DNA from: Stenotrophomonas sp. ZAC14D1_NAIMI4_1
GTDB lineage: Bacteria; Pseudomonadota; Gammaproteobacteria; Xanthomonadales; Xanthomonadaceae
DNA length: 64,000 bases
Assembly (NCBI RefSeq): GCF_003086775.1
Contig: NZ_CP026001.1
Location: 3,312,407 to 3,376,406, forward strand
Direction of reading: 5' to 3'
The notes beneath the pieces are model-generated. The model worked only from the letters and a program-made list of their open reading frames with translations. It was not told the DNA's origin and did no database searches. A program made the position numbers and the translations under genes. Below, in pieces: positions 8,660-16,001 of this stretch (its first letter is position 1; the number at the start of each line of letters is the position of its first letter).

Positions 8660-9240
8660 GTCATGTCTCCCAGACGCGCGCGCAACAGACTCCGCGCGCG
8701 GTGCAACTGTGCCTTGGAACTGCCGACGGCCATCTGCAGCTGTGTGGCGATTTCCTGGTGTTTCCAGCCTTCGATGTCGTGCAGCACCAGCACCGCACGC
8801 GCCCGTGGTGGCAGCGTCGCCAGCGCGCGTTCCAGATCGCGCTCGGTGCCGGCGCAGCGATCGTGCACGGCCAGCTCCTGCAGGCCGCCATCGACCTCGT
8901 CCAGGCTGTCATGGTCCGGCCCGGCGGCGCGGCCGCGCAGCTCCATCAGCGCTGCGTTGACGCCCAGCCGGTGCAGCCAGGTCGACAGGCTGCTTTCGAA
9001 GCGGAACCCCGGCAGCGCCTTCCAGGCCTGCAGGAAAGCTTCCTGCAGCGCATCCTCGGCGCGCGCCTGCTGGCCGCCGCACAGGCGCCACAACACCGCA
9101 AACACGCGCGGCGAATGGCGCCGGTAGAGCTGTTCGTAGGCCCCCATGTCGCCCGCCGCCGCGGCCCGCACCAGGGCGGGTTCGTCGACGGCGTCGGCGT
9201 CGGTGGTGGCAGGCAGCGCGGGCATGGTGGTGTCGAGCAT
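8656..9240 (-). CDS. ECF-type RNA polymerase sigma factor
   Basis: The product is 194 residues from the ATG at 9240. Region 2 is visible as YEQLYRRHSPRVFAVLWRLC and EDALQEAFLQAWKALPGF. Region 4 is LPPRARAVLVLHDIEGWKHQEIA followed by a helix-turn-helix and SKAQLHRARSLLRARL. Both are standard sigma-70 extracytoplasmic-function features. The stop overlaps the anti-sigma-like gene, and DUF4097 follows. Upstream in-frame ATGs at 9225 (shorter) and further out make the exact N-terminus uncertain. No autoregulatory promoter was found with confidence. Confidence 0.8.
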   Translation of the reverse strand: MLDTTMPALPATTDADAVDEPALVRAAAAGDMGAYEQLYRRHSPRVFAVLWRLCGGQQARAEDALQEAFLQAWKALPGFRFESSLSTWLHRLGVNAALMELRGRAAGPDHDSLDEVDGGLQELAVHDRCAGTERDLERALATLPPRARAVLVLHDIEGWKHQEIATQLQMAVGSSKAQLHRARSLLRARLGDMT

Positions 9241-9362
9241 ATCGCTTGGATGCGGCGACGCTGGAAAAGGTTTAAGGCCGATTGAAGGCGGCGCCATTGC
9301 AACCTTTTCGATGCTGGCTGCATCCATGCAGGGTCCTTGGTGAAAATCCCCGGAGTCCCGCC

Positions 9363-9542
9363 ATGTCCAGCTCCTCCTGCGCCGCCCTGCTGGTGATCGT
9401 CGCCTGCGTCGTGCTGCAGGCCCTGGACCTGTCGCTGCAGCTTCGCGCGGACAGCAGCCAGGCCTGCCTGCATCAGCATCGGCAGGCGGTGGTCTGCGTG
9501 GCCTGGCCAGGATCGGTCGAAACCCCGGCACGCGCCGGGTAA
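9363..9542 (+). CDS. possible small membrane-associated protein
   Basis: This short frame (59 residues, MSSSSCAALLVIVACVVLQ then a polar tail with two Cys) fills the 337-base gap between the divergent sigma-factor and MscS-like genes. CCCGGAG lies 8 bases upstream of the ATG. The hydrophobic N-terminus could be a signal or membrane anchor. Nothing else in the gap stands out. In this GC-rich genome an open frame of this size is weak evidence, so it may not be real. Confidence 0.35.
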   Translation: MSSSSCAALLVIVACVVLQALDLSLQLRADSSQACLHQHRQAVVCVAWPGSVETPARAG

Positions 9543-9577
9543 CATCAAGGGCCGTTATCGCCACGTGTTGTCGCCCC

Positions 9578-10171
9578 ATGATGTTGTCGCTGAAGGATCA
9601 CCTGCCCGCCTGGAGCCATCCGTGGCTCAACTACATCGGCATCGCCCTGCAGATCGTGCTGGTGCTGGTGGTTGCCTGGCTGCTGCGGGTACTGGCCCGC
9701 CGCCTGATCCGCCGTTTCGCCGAGCACTACACGCTGCCGCCGGAGATGGCGATGGGCGCGCGCCGGATCACCAGTTTCGTGGTCTATTTCAGTGCGCTGC
9801 TGTACATCCTCAGCCTCCTGGGCGCGAAGCCATCGGTGCTGTGGACGGCCTTCACCGGTTTTGCCGCCGTGGGCGCGGTAGCGTTCTTCGCGGCGTGGAG
9901 CGTGCTGTCGAACATTTTCTGCACGCTGCTGATCTTCACCACCCGTCCGTTCCGCCTGCATGACTACATCGAGGTGCTGGAGAACGGCGAGAAGCCGGGG
10001 CTGAAGGGCCGGGTGATCGACGTGAACCTGATCTACACGACGCTGCAGGAAACGGGCAACGGCCACGAGGGCACGGTGCTGCAGCTGCCGAACAACCTGT
10101 TCTTCCAGCGCACGGTGCGGCGCTGGCGGGATCCCTCGCAGGCCCCGGGTGGCATCCAGGGCGACGGCTGA
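9578..10171 (+). CDS. short MscS-family mechanosensitive channel protein
   Basis: This encodes 197 residues with three hydrophobic segments (about 18-40, 65-85, 92-118). The third is followed by an MscS-type beta domain (TRPFRLHDYIEVL, GLKGRVIDVNLIYTTL, GTVLQLPNNLFFQRTVRR). The Gly/Ala-rich segment FTGFAAVGAVAFFAAWSVLSNIF resembles the pore-lining TM3 of MscS. The C-terminal alpha/beta domain of full-length MscS is missing, as in other minimal family members. The expected role is osmotic release across the inner membrane. Confidence 0.8.
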   Translation: MMLSLKDHLPAWSHPWLNYIGIALQIVLVLVVAWLLRVLARRLIRRFAEHYTLPPEMAMGARRITSFVVYFSALLYILSLLGAKPSVLWTAFTGFAAVGAVAFFAAWSVLSNIFCTLLIFTTRPFRLHDYIEVLENGEKPGLKGRVIDVNLIYTTLQETGNGHEGTVLQLPNNLFFQRTVRRWRDPSQAPGGIQGDG

Positions 10172-10250
10172 GGGGTTGAGGGTTTTTGCAGGGCTGCGCC
10201 CTGCACCTGCAGAGGCCAGAGCAAGAGCAGAAGCTGGCTTTCCGTGGGTT

Positions 10251-10352
10251 GGCGGGGCGGGTCCGGTTGAGGGGGACGCTGTGAACCCATCCATGGGGGC
10301 TTGGTCGCGGCATCCATGGCGCTCACACCCCCTCAACCGGACCCACCCCGCC
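10251..10352. repeat. structured palindromic repeat, copy C
   Basis: The outer arms start GGCGGGGCGGGTCCGGTTGA. The right arm is the complement over 25 bp with one mismatch. The interior holds the conserved module AACCCATCCATGGGGGCTT and an imperfect GCGGCATccATGGCGC hairpin. It is part of island 1. Confidence 0.8.
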
Positions 10353-10398
10353 TTCGACAGTTCTCCGCGATCTGTCAGAACGGCGTTCTGCTTTGGTG

Positions 10399-10561
10399 GG
10401 TGCCGACCGTTGGTCGGCACGAATGAATTCATTCGATATCTGACAGATGTGTTGACCAAGGTCGACACCTACCAACAACCGCACGTCCCAGTAGATCCAC
10501 GCCATGCGTGGATGAATTCATTCGATATCTGACAGATGTGCCGACCAACGGTCGGCACCCA
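10399..10561. repeat. cluster of GTAG-type REP palindromes
   Basis: Four short palindromes occur in alternating orientation. They are GTGCCGACCGTTGGTCGGCA near 10400, GTTGACCAAGGTCGACACC near 10450, GTAGATCCACGCCATGCGTG near 10491, and GCCGACCAACGGTCGGC near 10541. They resemble the GTAG/SMAG REP family of Stenotrophomonas, in which a GTAG-like head precedes a variable stem. They occupy the centre of island 1. Confidence 0.7.
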
Positions 10562-10602
10562 CCAACAGCTGCATTTGCCAACAGCGGACGGAATCTGTCA
10601 GA

Positions 10603-10706
10603 GGCGGGGCGGTGTGGGTGGGCAGGACCGTTGGCGCCATGGATGGCGCCATCGAGCCCCCAGGGACGGGTTTACGGCGTGTCCTGACCACCCACACCGC
10701 CCCGCC
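10603..10706. repeat. structured palindromic repeat, copy D (inverted)
   Basis: The arms start GGCGGGGCGGTGTGGGTGGG and pair with the right end over about 25 bp. The interior holds the TTGGCGCCATggATGGCGCC hairpin and the conserved module in reverse (GAGCCCCCAGGGACGGGTTT). The flank CATCCCACGGAATGC follows on the right, where copy C has its mirror-image flank on the left. Confidence 0.8.
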
Positions 10707-10786
10707 ATCCCACGGAATGCCGCTCTGGCTTTTGACGTTGCCTTTGCATTGAGCAGGTGCAGGGCGCAGCCCTGCAATAGAACCCC

Positions 10787-11053
10787 CTACCTCAACTGGC
10801 TGTCCTTGCTGCCACGCCGGTTGTAGCCGGCATGCGCCTGCTCCTCGTCGTCCAGCGCCTGCTGGCAGGCCACGCACAGCCGTACGCCGGGCACGGCCTG
10901 GCGCCGCGCCAACGGAATCGGCGCGTCGCATTCCTCGCAGTGTTCCAGACCCGGGCCTTCGCGCAGCTGGCGCCGCGCGCGGGCAATCGCATCGTCGACG
11001 GTGGCGTCGATCTGGTCCTGGACCGCGCCGTCTCCCGCCCAACCGGTGGCCAT
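10787..11053 (-). CDS. ybiI: DksA/TraR-type zinc-finger protein YbiI
   Basis: This encodes 88 residues, the same length as E. coli YbiI and closely similar from memory (MA(T/S)GWAxDxAV start, YNRRGSKDSQLR end). The C4 zinc finger is CEECDAPIPLARRQAVPGVRLCVACQ. The second of two adjacent in-frame ATGs is chosen because GGAGG lies five bases before it and the resulting N-terminus matches YbiI. It lacks the long coiled coil and acidic tip of DksA, so an RNA-polymerase role is uncertain. Confidence 0.85.
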   Translation of the reverse strand: MATGWAGDGAVQDQIDATVDDAIARARRQLREGPGLEHCEECDAPIPLARRQAVPGVRLCVACQQALDDEEQAHAGYNRRGSKDSQLR

Positions 11054-11159
11054 GGCCATCCTCCGCAGGTGTGTCGCCTGATATGGGGACGATCCACCCC
11101 GCCGCAAACGGTCGCGCCGGGCCGGGCCCGGCGGTCGTATCCGTTGGTTCAGCCGCGCC

Positions 11160-11717
11160 TTACCAGACCAGGTCGTCCGGCACCTGGAACTGGGCGTAGT
11201 AGGCGTCGTCCTCGGCGTTGCCGGTGGAAATCTCCGCAGTCGAGCCCGGCTGGCCGTGGTCGACGATGATCGCCTCCGGGGCACGCTCGCGCACCTTCTC
11301 GGCGGCGGCACGCGGCAGCAGCGCGTAGCCCTCGCCCTGGGCAACGATGACCAGCACGCCCACCGACAGCGCCTTGCGCAGCTTGGGGTCGATCAGCAGG
11401 GTGCGGATCGCTCCGCCGTCGCTGAAGCGGTATTCGTCATCGCCCTTGTGGGGCACGGCATGGGCCGTGATGATCTGCTTCGCCTGCGCCTTCTGTTCAG
11501 CCAGCTTGGCCTGGGCGTTGCGCTCGGCGGCCAGCGCGCGGTCGCGCTCGACCTTCTCGGCGCGGGCGCGTTCAGCTTCCCGCTGGACCTCGGCCGAGGT
11601 CGATTCGGCCTTGCCCTGGCGGGCCTTGGCCTGCGCGCTCGCGGCGGCGCTGGCCTGCGACTTCTTGGCCAGGCCGGCCTTGAGCAATTGTTCCTGCAGC
11701 GCGTTGGGCTTTGCCAT
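11160..11717 (-). CDS. DUF2058-family protein (YaiL-like)
   Basis: This encodes 185 residues. The start MAKPNALQEQLLKAGLAKKSQ, a long charged coiled-coil-like stretch (about 20-85, EREAERARAEKVERDRALAA type) and the C-terminal domain HKGDDEYRFSDGGAIRTLLI are typical of DUF2058/YaiL nucleoprotein-like proteins. Members are conserved in gammaproteobacteria without a settled function. It is transcribed divergently from ygjP. Confidence 0.8.
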   Translation of the reverse strand: MAKPNALQEQLLKAGLAKKSQASAAASAQAKARQGKAESTSAEVQREAERARAEKVERDRALAAERNAQAKLAEQKAQAKQIITAHAVPHKGDDEYRFSDGGAIRTLLIDPKLRKALSVGVLVIVAQGEGYALLPRAAAEKVRERAPEAIIVDHGQPGSTAEISTGNAEDDAYYAQFQVPDDLVW

Positions 11718-11779
11718 GGTCGTTGCGTACCGCGTGTAATCTTGGATGCCCCATTCTACCGACGCCCCGCCGCCCCTGC

Positions 11780-12280
11780 ATGGCAGTCCTGAAGTACCTC
11801 ACCGGCTATCCCGAACCCCTGGTCGCCCAGGTCAGCGAACTGCTGGCCCAGGGCAAGCTCGGCCCCTGGCTGCAGCAGCGCTACCCCGACCCGCACGAGG
11901 TGCGCAGCGACCGCCAGCTGTACGACTACACCCAGGACCTGAAGGACCGCTACCTGCGCAAATCGGTACCGCTCAACAAGGTCTGCTACGACAACACGCT
12001 GGAGGTCATCAAGCATGCGCTGGGCACCCATACCGCCATCTCCCGCGTGCATGGCAGCCGCCTCAAGGCCAGTCGCGAGATCCGCATCGCCACCGTGTTC
12101 CGCCAGGCGCCGGCGGCCTTCCTGCGCATGATCGTGGTGCATGAACTGGCCCACCTGAAGGAAGCCGACCACAACAAGGCCTTCTACCAGCTGTGCCAGC
12201 ACATGGAGCCGGACTACCTGCAGCTGGAGTTCGATACCCGCCTGTACCTGACCGAGCTGGCCAACCGCAGCCAGCGCTGA
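11780..12280 (+). CDS. ygjP: YgjP-like metallopeptidase-fold protein
   Basis: The 166-residue product is nearly the length of E. coli YgjP (167). It shares GYPEPLVAQV, NKVCYDNTLEVIKHALG, ATVFRQAPAAFLRMIVVHEL and EFDTRLYLTEL with that protein as I recall it. HELAH with the downstream DHNKAF forms the zinc-binding HExxH motif of the M48/WLM-like fold. The E. coli protein has been annotated as a UTP pyrophosphatase; whether that holds here is inference. The ATG at 11780 gives the family N-terminus. Confidence 0.85.
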   Translation: MAVLKYLTGYPEPLVAQVSELLAQGKLGPWLQQRYPDPHEVRSDRQLYDYTQDLKDRYLRKSVPLNKVCYDNTLEVIKHALGTHTAISRVHGSRLKASREIRIATVFRQAPAAFLRMIVVHELAHLKEADHNKAFYQLCQHMEPDYLQLEFDTRLYLTELANRSQR

Positions 12281-12327
12281 CCGGCCGCAGCAGCTACACT
12301 GCGCGCCCCCTGACCGACCTGCCCACC

Positions 12328-13026
12328 ATGGAACCGACCCGCCTCGACAAACGCCTGTCCGCCCTGCTCGGGATCCCGCGCGGCGAAGCGCGCCGCTACA
12401 TCGAAGGTGGCTGGGTGACGGTCAACGGCGAGGTGGTGGAGCAGCCGCAGCGCCCGGTCGATGAGAGCGCCGTGATCGTGATGGCCGAACAGGCCGAAGA
12501 CAGCAAGGCCGAGCGGGTCACCATGCTGCTGCACAAGCCGGCCGGCGTCGCCGCCGAGACGCTGTGCGCGCTGGTCAGCAGCGCCACCCGCAGCGAGCTC
12601 GATGCCAGCGACATCCGCCCGCTGCAGCGTCATTTCCACGGGCTGCAGCTGGCGGCATCGCTGCCGGCCGCCGACAGTGGCCTGGTGGTGGTCAGCCAGG
12701 ATCCGGCCACCCTCGCCCACCTGCAGCGCAACCTGGGCCGCACCGAGCAGGAGTACCTGGTGGAAGTGGCCGACGGTGGCCCGGAGCGCGGCCCCTGGCT
12801 GATGGCCCGGCTGCAGCACGAATCCGGCGGCGCCAAGGTCAGCTGGCAGAACGAGCAGCGCCTGCGTTTTGCCGGCAAGGGCCTGACCGCCAAGGGCCTG
12901 CGGACGGCGGTCGGCAACGCCGGCCTGCAGGTTGCCGCGGTTCGCCGCCTGCGTATCGGCCGCGTGGCCCTGGGGCCGCTGCCGCCGGCGCAGTGGCGTT
13001 ACCTGGGCAGCGACGAGCGGTTCTGA
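12328..13026 (+). CDS. S4/pseudouridine-synthase-like protein, catalytic Asp apparently lost
   Basis: This encodes 232 residues. An N-terminal S4 RNA-binding domain (RLDKRLSALLGIPRGEARRY then GGWVTVNGEVV) precedes an RsuA/RluF-type domain (TMLLHKPAGV, GLVVVSQDPATL, EQEYLVEV). In active enzymes the segment before the GL motif reads GRLDxxTxGL. Here it reads AASLPAADSGL, which puts Pro where the catalytic Asp should be. The protein probably binds RNA but may not isomerise uridine. The start follows from the S4 domain. Confidence 0.75.
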   Translation: MEPTRLDKRLSALLGIPRGEARRYIEGGWVTVNGEVVEQPQRPVDESAVIVMAEQAEDSKAERVTMLLHKPAGVAAETLCALVSSATRSELDASDIRPLQRHFHGLQLAASLPAADSGLVVVSQDPATLAHLQRNLGRTEQEYLVEVADGGPERGPWLMARLQHESGGAKVSWQNEQRLRFAGKGLTAKGLRTAVGNAGLQVAAVRRLRIGRVALGPLPPAQWRYLGSDERF

Positions 13027-13040
13027 TTGCCGCAGTGGTG

Positions 13041-13065
13041 GCATCCACGCAGGGCGTGGATCTAC
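13041..13065 (-). repeat. GTAG-type REP
   Basis: On the minus strand this reads GTAGATCCACGCC with its complementary half CGTGGATGC. It is the same stem type as the REP at 10491. It lies in the 49-base gap between the pseudouridine-synthase-like gene and the phospholipase-D gene. Confidence 0.7.
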
Positions 13066-13075
13066 CATCGATGGC

Positions 13076-14644
13076 ATGAGCCTGCGCAAACCCATGTGGC
13101 GACGCGTGCTGCGTGTCGTCGCACTGATCATCGCCGCCCTGCTGGTGCTGGTGCTGTCCGGCCTGCTGCTGGCCGACCACCTGACGCCGCAGGCGCGGGG
13201 GCCCGTCTCGCACGTGCTGCCGCTGCAGCCGGCGCAGACCGCCATTGATCGCCAGCTGGTACCCGAACAGAACGCGCGGCCCGGGCAATCGGGCGTGGCG
13301 TTCCTCAGCGATGGCATGGATGCATTCGCCGCGCGCGCGAAGATCACCGAACAGGCCGGGCGCAGCCTGGACCTGCAGTACTACATCTGGCACGACGACC
13401 TGGTGGGCCACCTGATGGCCAAGGCGCTGTACGACGCGGCCGAACGCGGCGTGCGCGTGCGCATCCTGCTGGATGACATGAATGCCAAGGACAAGGACGC
13501 GCTGATGATGGCGCTCGATGCGCACCCCAACATCGAGATCCGCCTGTACAACCCGTTCCGCAACCGCAGCGGCATCGCGCGGACGCTGGAAATGATCCAG
13601 CGCGCCTTCAGCGTCAACCACCGCATGCACAACAAGAGCTGGATCGCCGACGGCCGCGTGGCGATCGTCGGCGGCCGCAACATCGGCGAGGAATATTTCA
13701 GCGCGCGCAACGACGTCAACTTCCAGGACCTGGACCTGGTGGTGGCCGGGCCTGCGGTGGAACAGGCCAACCGCATCTTCGACGACTACTGGAACAGCGC
13801 GGCGGCCATTCCCATCGGCGCGCTGGCCAGCTACACCGATGCGCAGCTGCGCGCCCTGCTGCGCCAGTCCGACCGCGATGCACTGCACGCCCGGGCGCAA
13901 CCCTACCTGCAGCGCGTCAAGGCGTCGCGTGCGCTGCGCCAGCCGGGCCCGGACCCGCTGCACTGGAGCGCGAGCGTGCGCATCCTGTCCGACCCGCCGA
14001 TGAAGCATCGCGATGATGCGCGCGATGGCTGGCTGGTCAGCGCACTGGTCGAGGAGCTGCAGTCCACCCGCCATGCCGCGCTGCTGGTATCGCCCTACTT
14101 CGTGCCCGGTCGCGATGGCCTGCAGGGCCTGTCGGCGATGGCCGCGCGCGGTGCCCAGGTGGGCGTGGTGACCAATTCGCTGGCCGCCACCGACGTGGCG
14201 GCGGTACACGGCGGCTACATGGGCTATCGGGCACCGCTGCTGAAGGCCGGCGTGCAGCTGTACGAATTGAAGGCGCACGGCGAGCCGGGCGAATCCAGCC
14301 TGTTCGGCAGCAGTGGTGCCAGCCTGCACACCAAGGCCTTCGTCATCGACGACCGCCGCGGCTTCGTCGGTTCATTCAACCTCGACCCTCGTTCGGCCTA
14401 CCTCAACACCGAAATGGGCGTGCTGTTCGATGACCCGGTGCTGGGTGCGCGGCTGCGCGAGGAATACCTGCGCCTGGCCGACCCGCTGCACAGCTGGTGG
14501 CTGGCGCTCGGGCCGGACGATGACCTGCGCTGGCTGGAGCGGCAGCCACCGCCGCACTGGGTGGGCCGCGAGCCCGGCAGCACCCTGGGCGCGCGCCTGA
14601 CCGCCCACGTGATCAGCTGGTTGCCGGTGGAATCGCAGCTGTAG
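13076..14644 (+). CDS. phospholipase D / cardiolipin-synthase-like protein
   Basis: This encodes 522 residues. One N-terminal membrane anchor (VVALIIAALLVLVLSGLLLA, about residues 14-33) is followed by two PLD domains. The first has HNKSWIADGRVAIVGGRNIG and the second HTKAFVIDDRRGFVGSFN, both fitting HxKxxxxD. LDLQYYIWHDD is a further family motif. This matches the periplasm-facing cardiolipin synthase C-like (YmdC) group rather than ClsA, which has two membrane spans. The likely role is phosphatidyl transfer in phospholipid synthesis. The start is set by the basic, then hydrophobic, N-terminus. Confidence 0.85.
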   Translation: MSLRKPMWRRVLRVVALIIAALLVLVLSGLLLADHLTPQARGPVSHVLPLQPAQTAIDRQLVPEQNARPGQSGVAFLSDGMDAFAARAKITEQAGRSLDLQYYIWHDDLVGHLMAKALYDAAERGVRVRILLDDMNAKDKDALMMALDAHPNIEIRLYNPFRNRSGIARTLEMIQRAFSVNHRMHNKSWIADGRVAIVGGRNIGEEYFSARNDVNFQDLDLVVAGPAVEQANRIFDDYWNSAAAIPIGALASYTDAQLRALLRQSDRDALHARAQPYLQRVKASRALRQPGPDPLHWSASVRILSDPPMKHRDDARDGWLVSALVEELQSTRHAALLVSPYFVPGRDGLQGLSAMAARGAQVGVVTNSLAATDVAAVHGGYMGYRAPLLKAGVQLYELKAHGEPGESSLFGSSGASLHTKAFVIDDRRGFVGSFNLDPRSAYLNTEMGVLFDDPVLGARLREEYLRLADPLHSWWLALGPDDDLRWLERQPPPHWVGREPGSTLGARLTAHVISWLPVESQL

Positions 14645-14647
14645 CGC

Positions 14648-15727
14648 TCATGCCCCGGCCTCGCCGTGCGCGTCATGCATGGCCTCGTCGAGGGTTTCCA
14701 CGTTGCGCCCGTGCAGGCGCCGCCAGATCCAGCGCAGGGCGTGCGGCGGTGCCGAAGGCAGCTGCTCCAGCAGCGCCAGCATGCGCGCCTGGGGGCCGTG
14801 GCCGTGCCGGCACAGCAGGCTGGCGGCAGCCGCCGCGCTGCCCAGGCGCAGGCTGTCGGCCAGCGGGCCCTGGGCATCGGCCGCCAGCGCCTGGTGCACC
14901 GGTTCGGGCAGGTCCCAGGCCGCGGCCACGCGCTGGGCCAGCGGCAGCGACCAGCGCTGCAGCAGGTCCAGCACCACCTCCGGCGCGACCGTCTCGCCAC
15001 GTGCCTGCGCTTCCTGCAGCAGCTGGCGCATCACCAGGGCCGCGCCCAGGCCCTGCACCAGGCCCAGCCACTGCGCGGCGAAGGCATCGCCGAAGGTGAC
15101 CGTGCGCGCATGGTCGGCGGCCGCGCGCGAGGCCAGCAGCGCGTGCTCCCAGATGATCGCGCTGAACTGCGGGAACACCTCGCACTGCACCTGCATGACC
15201 GGCTGCACCAGCACGGCACTGATGATCTGCCGCACGCCCTCGGTGCCGACCAGGGTCACCGCCCGCTGCAGGCTGTCCACCGGCCGTTCGTGCACTTTGT
15301 AGGCCGGGCTGTTGGCGATGCGCAGCAGGTTGCCGGTCAGCACCGGGTCCTGACCGATGATCGCCGCCATCACCCGGGCCGAGGCCACCTCGTCGTTGAC
15401 GGTCTGGATCAGCTGCGGCAACAGCTGCGGGCGCCGCGGCAGCTGCCGGGTCGCCCAGTCGCGGTCCTGCAGGGCACGGTCCACCGCGTCGGCCAACGCC
15501 GAGGGCTGCCCTTCAGGCAGCTCGCCCACCAGGTGCGGGTACAGCGCCAGCGCATGCAGGCCGCGCTGCAGGTGGGCGGCAATCTCCGCCGGCTGCAGCG
15601 CCTCGCCCTGCAGGCTTGCCGCAGCGGCGGCCACGGCCTGCCGCGGTGCCGTGGCCAGCCGCACCGGGTCCGTGCCAGCCCGCCGGGACACCCATTCCAC
15701 CAGCGATTGCCACCAGGCCGGCCTCAT
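14648..15727 (-). CDS. HDOD-domain signalling protein
   Basis: The product is 359 residues from the ATG at 15727; a GTG at 15859 would add 44 low-complexity residues. The HDOD core spans about residues 90-300, with LPRRPQLLPQLIQTVND, AAIIGQDPVLTGNLLRIANS, SLQRAVTLVGTEGVRQIISA and HALLASRAAADHAR. HDOD proteins are non-hydrolytic HD relatives that act in bacterial signalling, often with c-di-GMP or chemosensory systems. No partner domain is fused. It converges on the phospholipase-D gene with a three-base gap. Confidence 0.75.
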   Translation of the reverse strand: MRPAWWQSLVEWVSRRAGTDPVRLATAPRQAVAAAAASLQGEALQPAEIAAHLQRGLHALALYPHLVGELPEGQPSALADAVDRALQDRDWATRQLPRRPQLLPQLIQTVNDEVASARVMAAIIGQDPVLTGNLLRIANSPAYKVHERPVDSLQRAVTLVGTEGVRQIISAVLVQPVMQVQCEVFPQFSAIIWEHALLASRAAADHARTVTFGDAFAAQWLGLVQGLGAALVMRQLLQEAQARGETVAPEVVLDLLQRWSLPLAQRVAAAWDLPEPVHQALAADAQGPLADSLRLGSAAAAASLLCRHGHGPQARMLALLEQLPSAPPHALRWIWRRLHGRNVETLDEAMHDAHGEAGA

Positions 15728-15913
15728 CCGGGTCGGCCCTGTCGTTGCACTGCTGCTGCCACTGACTGCCCCTGCGCGTTCTTCACATCGGCCACCTGCC
15801 GTCGACGCTGCATCGGCCGCACTTTCATCTTCTTTAACCCGGACCGCTCGGATCTGCACGGCAGATGCCGGGGGAATGGACTAGAATGGCGCCGCGCGAC
15901 CCGTCCCCCAGCC

Positions 15914-15982
15914 ATGACGACGTCGCTTTTTTTGTTTTGGGACCCTACCGTTCATTGGCAGTTCGCTGCAGTTCGCCGCTGA
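15914..15982 (+). other. possible 22-residue upstream reading frame before leucine dehydrogenase
   Basis: An ATG at 15914 opens a short frame rich in Phe and Trp (SLFLFWDPTVHWQF). It stops 19 bases before the dehydrogenase ATG. A T-rich tract (TTTTTTTGTTTT) lies inside. It could be a leader peptide affecting translation of the dehydrogenase, or chance. The ribosome-binding sequence is poor. Confidence 0.3.
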
Positions 15983-16001
15983 TCGCGCCATCGGAGACGC
16001 C

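Larger units (their letters stand above)
10188..10775. repeat. composite inverted repeat island 1
   Basis: This 588-bp non-coding island fills the gap between the convergent mscS-like and ybiI genes, starting 17 bases after one stop codon and ending 12 bases before the other. It begins with GCAGGGCTGCGCCCTGC and ends with its exact reverse complement. ACCTGC adjoins the hairpin on the inner side at both ends. Inside, in order, are a linker, palindrome C (10251-10352), GACAG, several GTAG-type REPs, CTGTCAG, palindrome D (10603-10706, opposite orientation) and the reverse linker. A 29-bp direct repeat starting ATGAATTCATTCGATATC occurs at 10423 and 10512. Confidence 0.8.

Noticed and set aside
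10399..10561. CRISPR-like alternation of repeats near 10400-10560
   Set aside because: The repeats are REP palindromes of differing sequence with only one 29-bp direct duplication. There is no regular repeat-spacer period and no cas gene.
10603..10706. Integron attC sites as an explanation for the 100-bp palindromes
   Set aside because: The palindromes lack GTTRRRY/RYYYAAC core sites, are not between promoterless cassettes, and no integrase is present in the window.
10188..10775. Short frames with recurring peptides such as MDGFTACP in the palindromes
   Set aside because: The peptide recurs only because the repeat recurs. Frames differ in length and strand between copies and have no consistent start.
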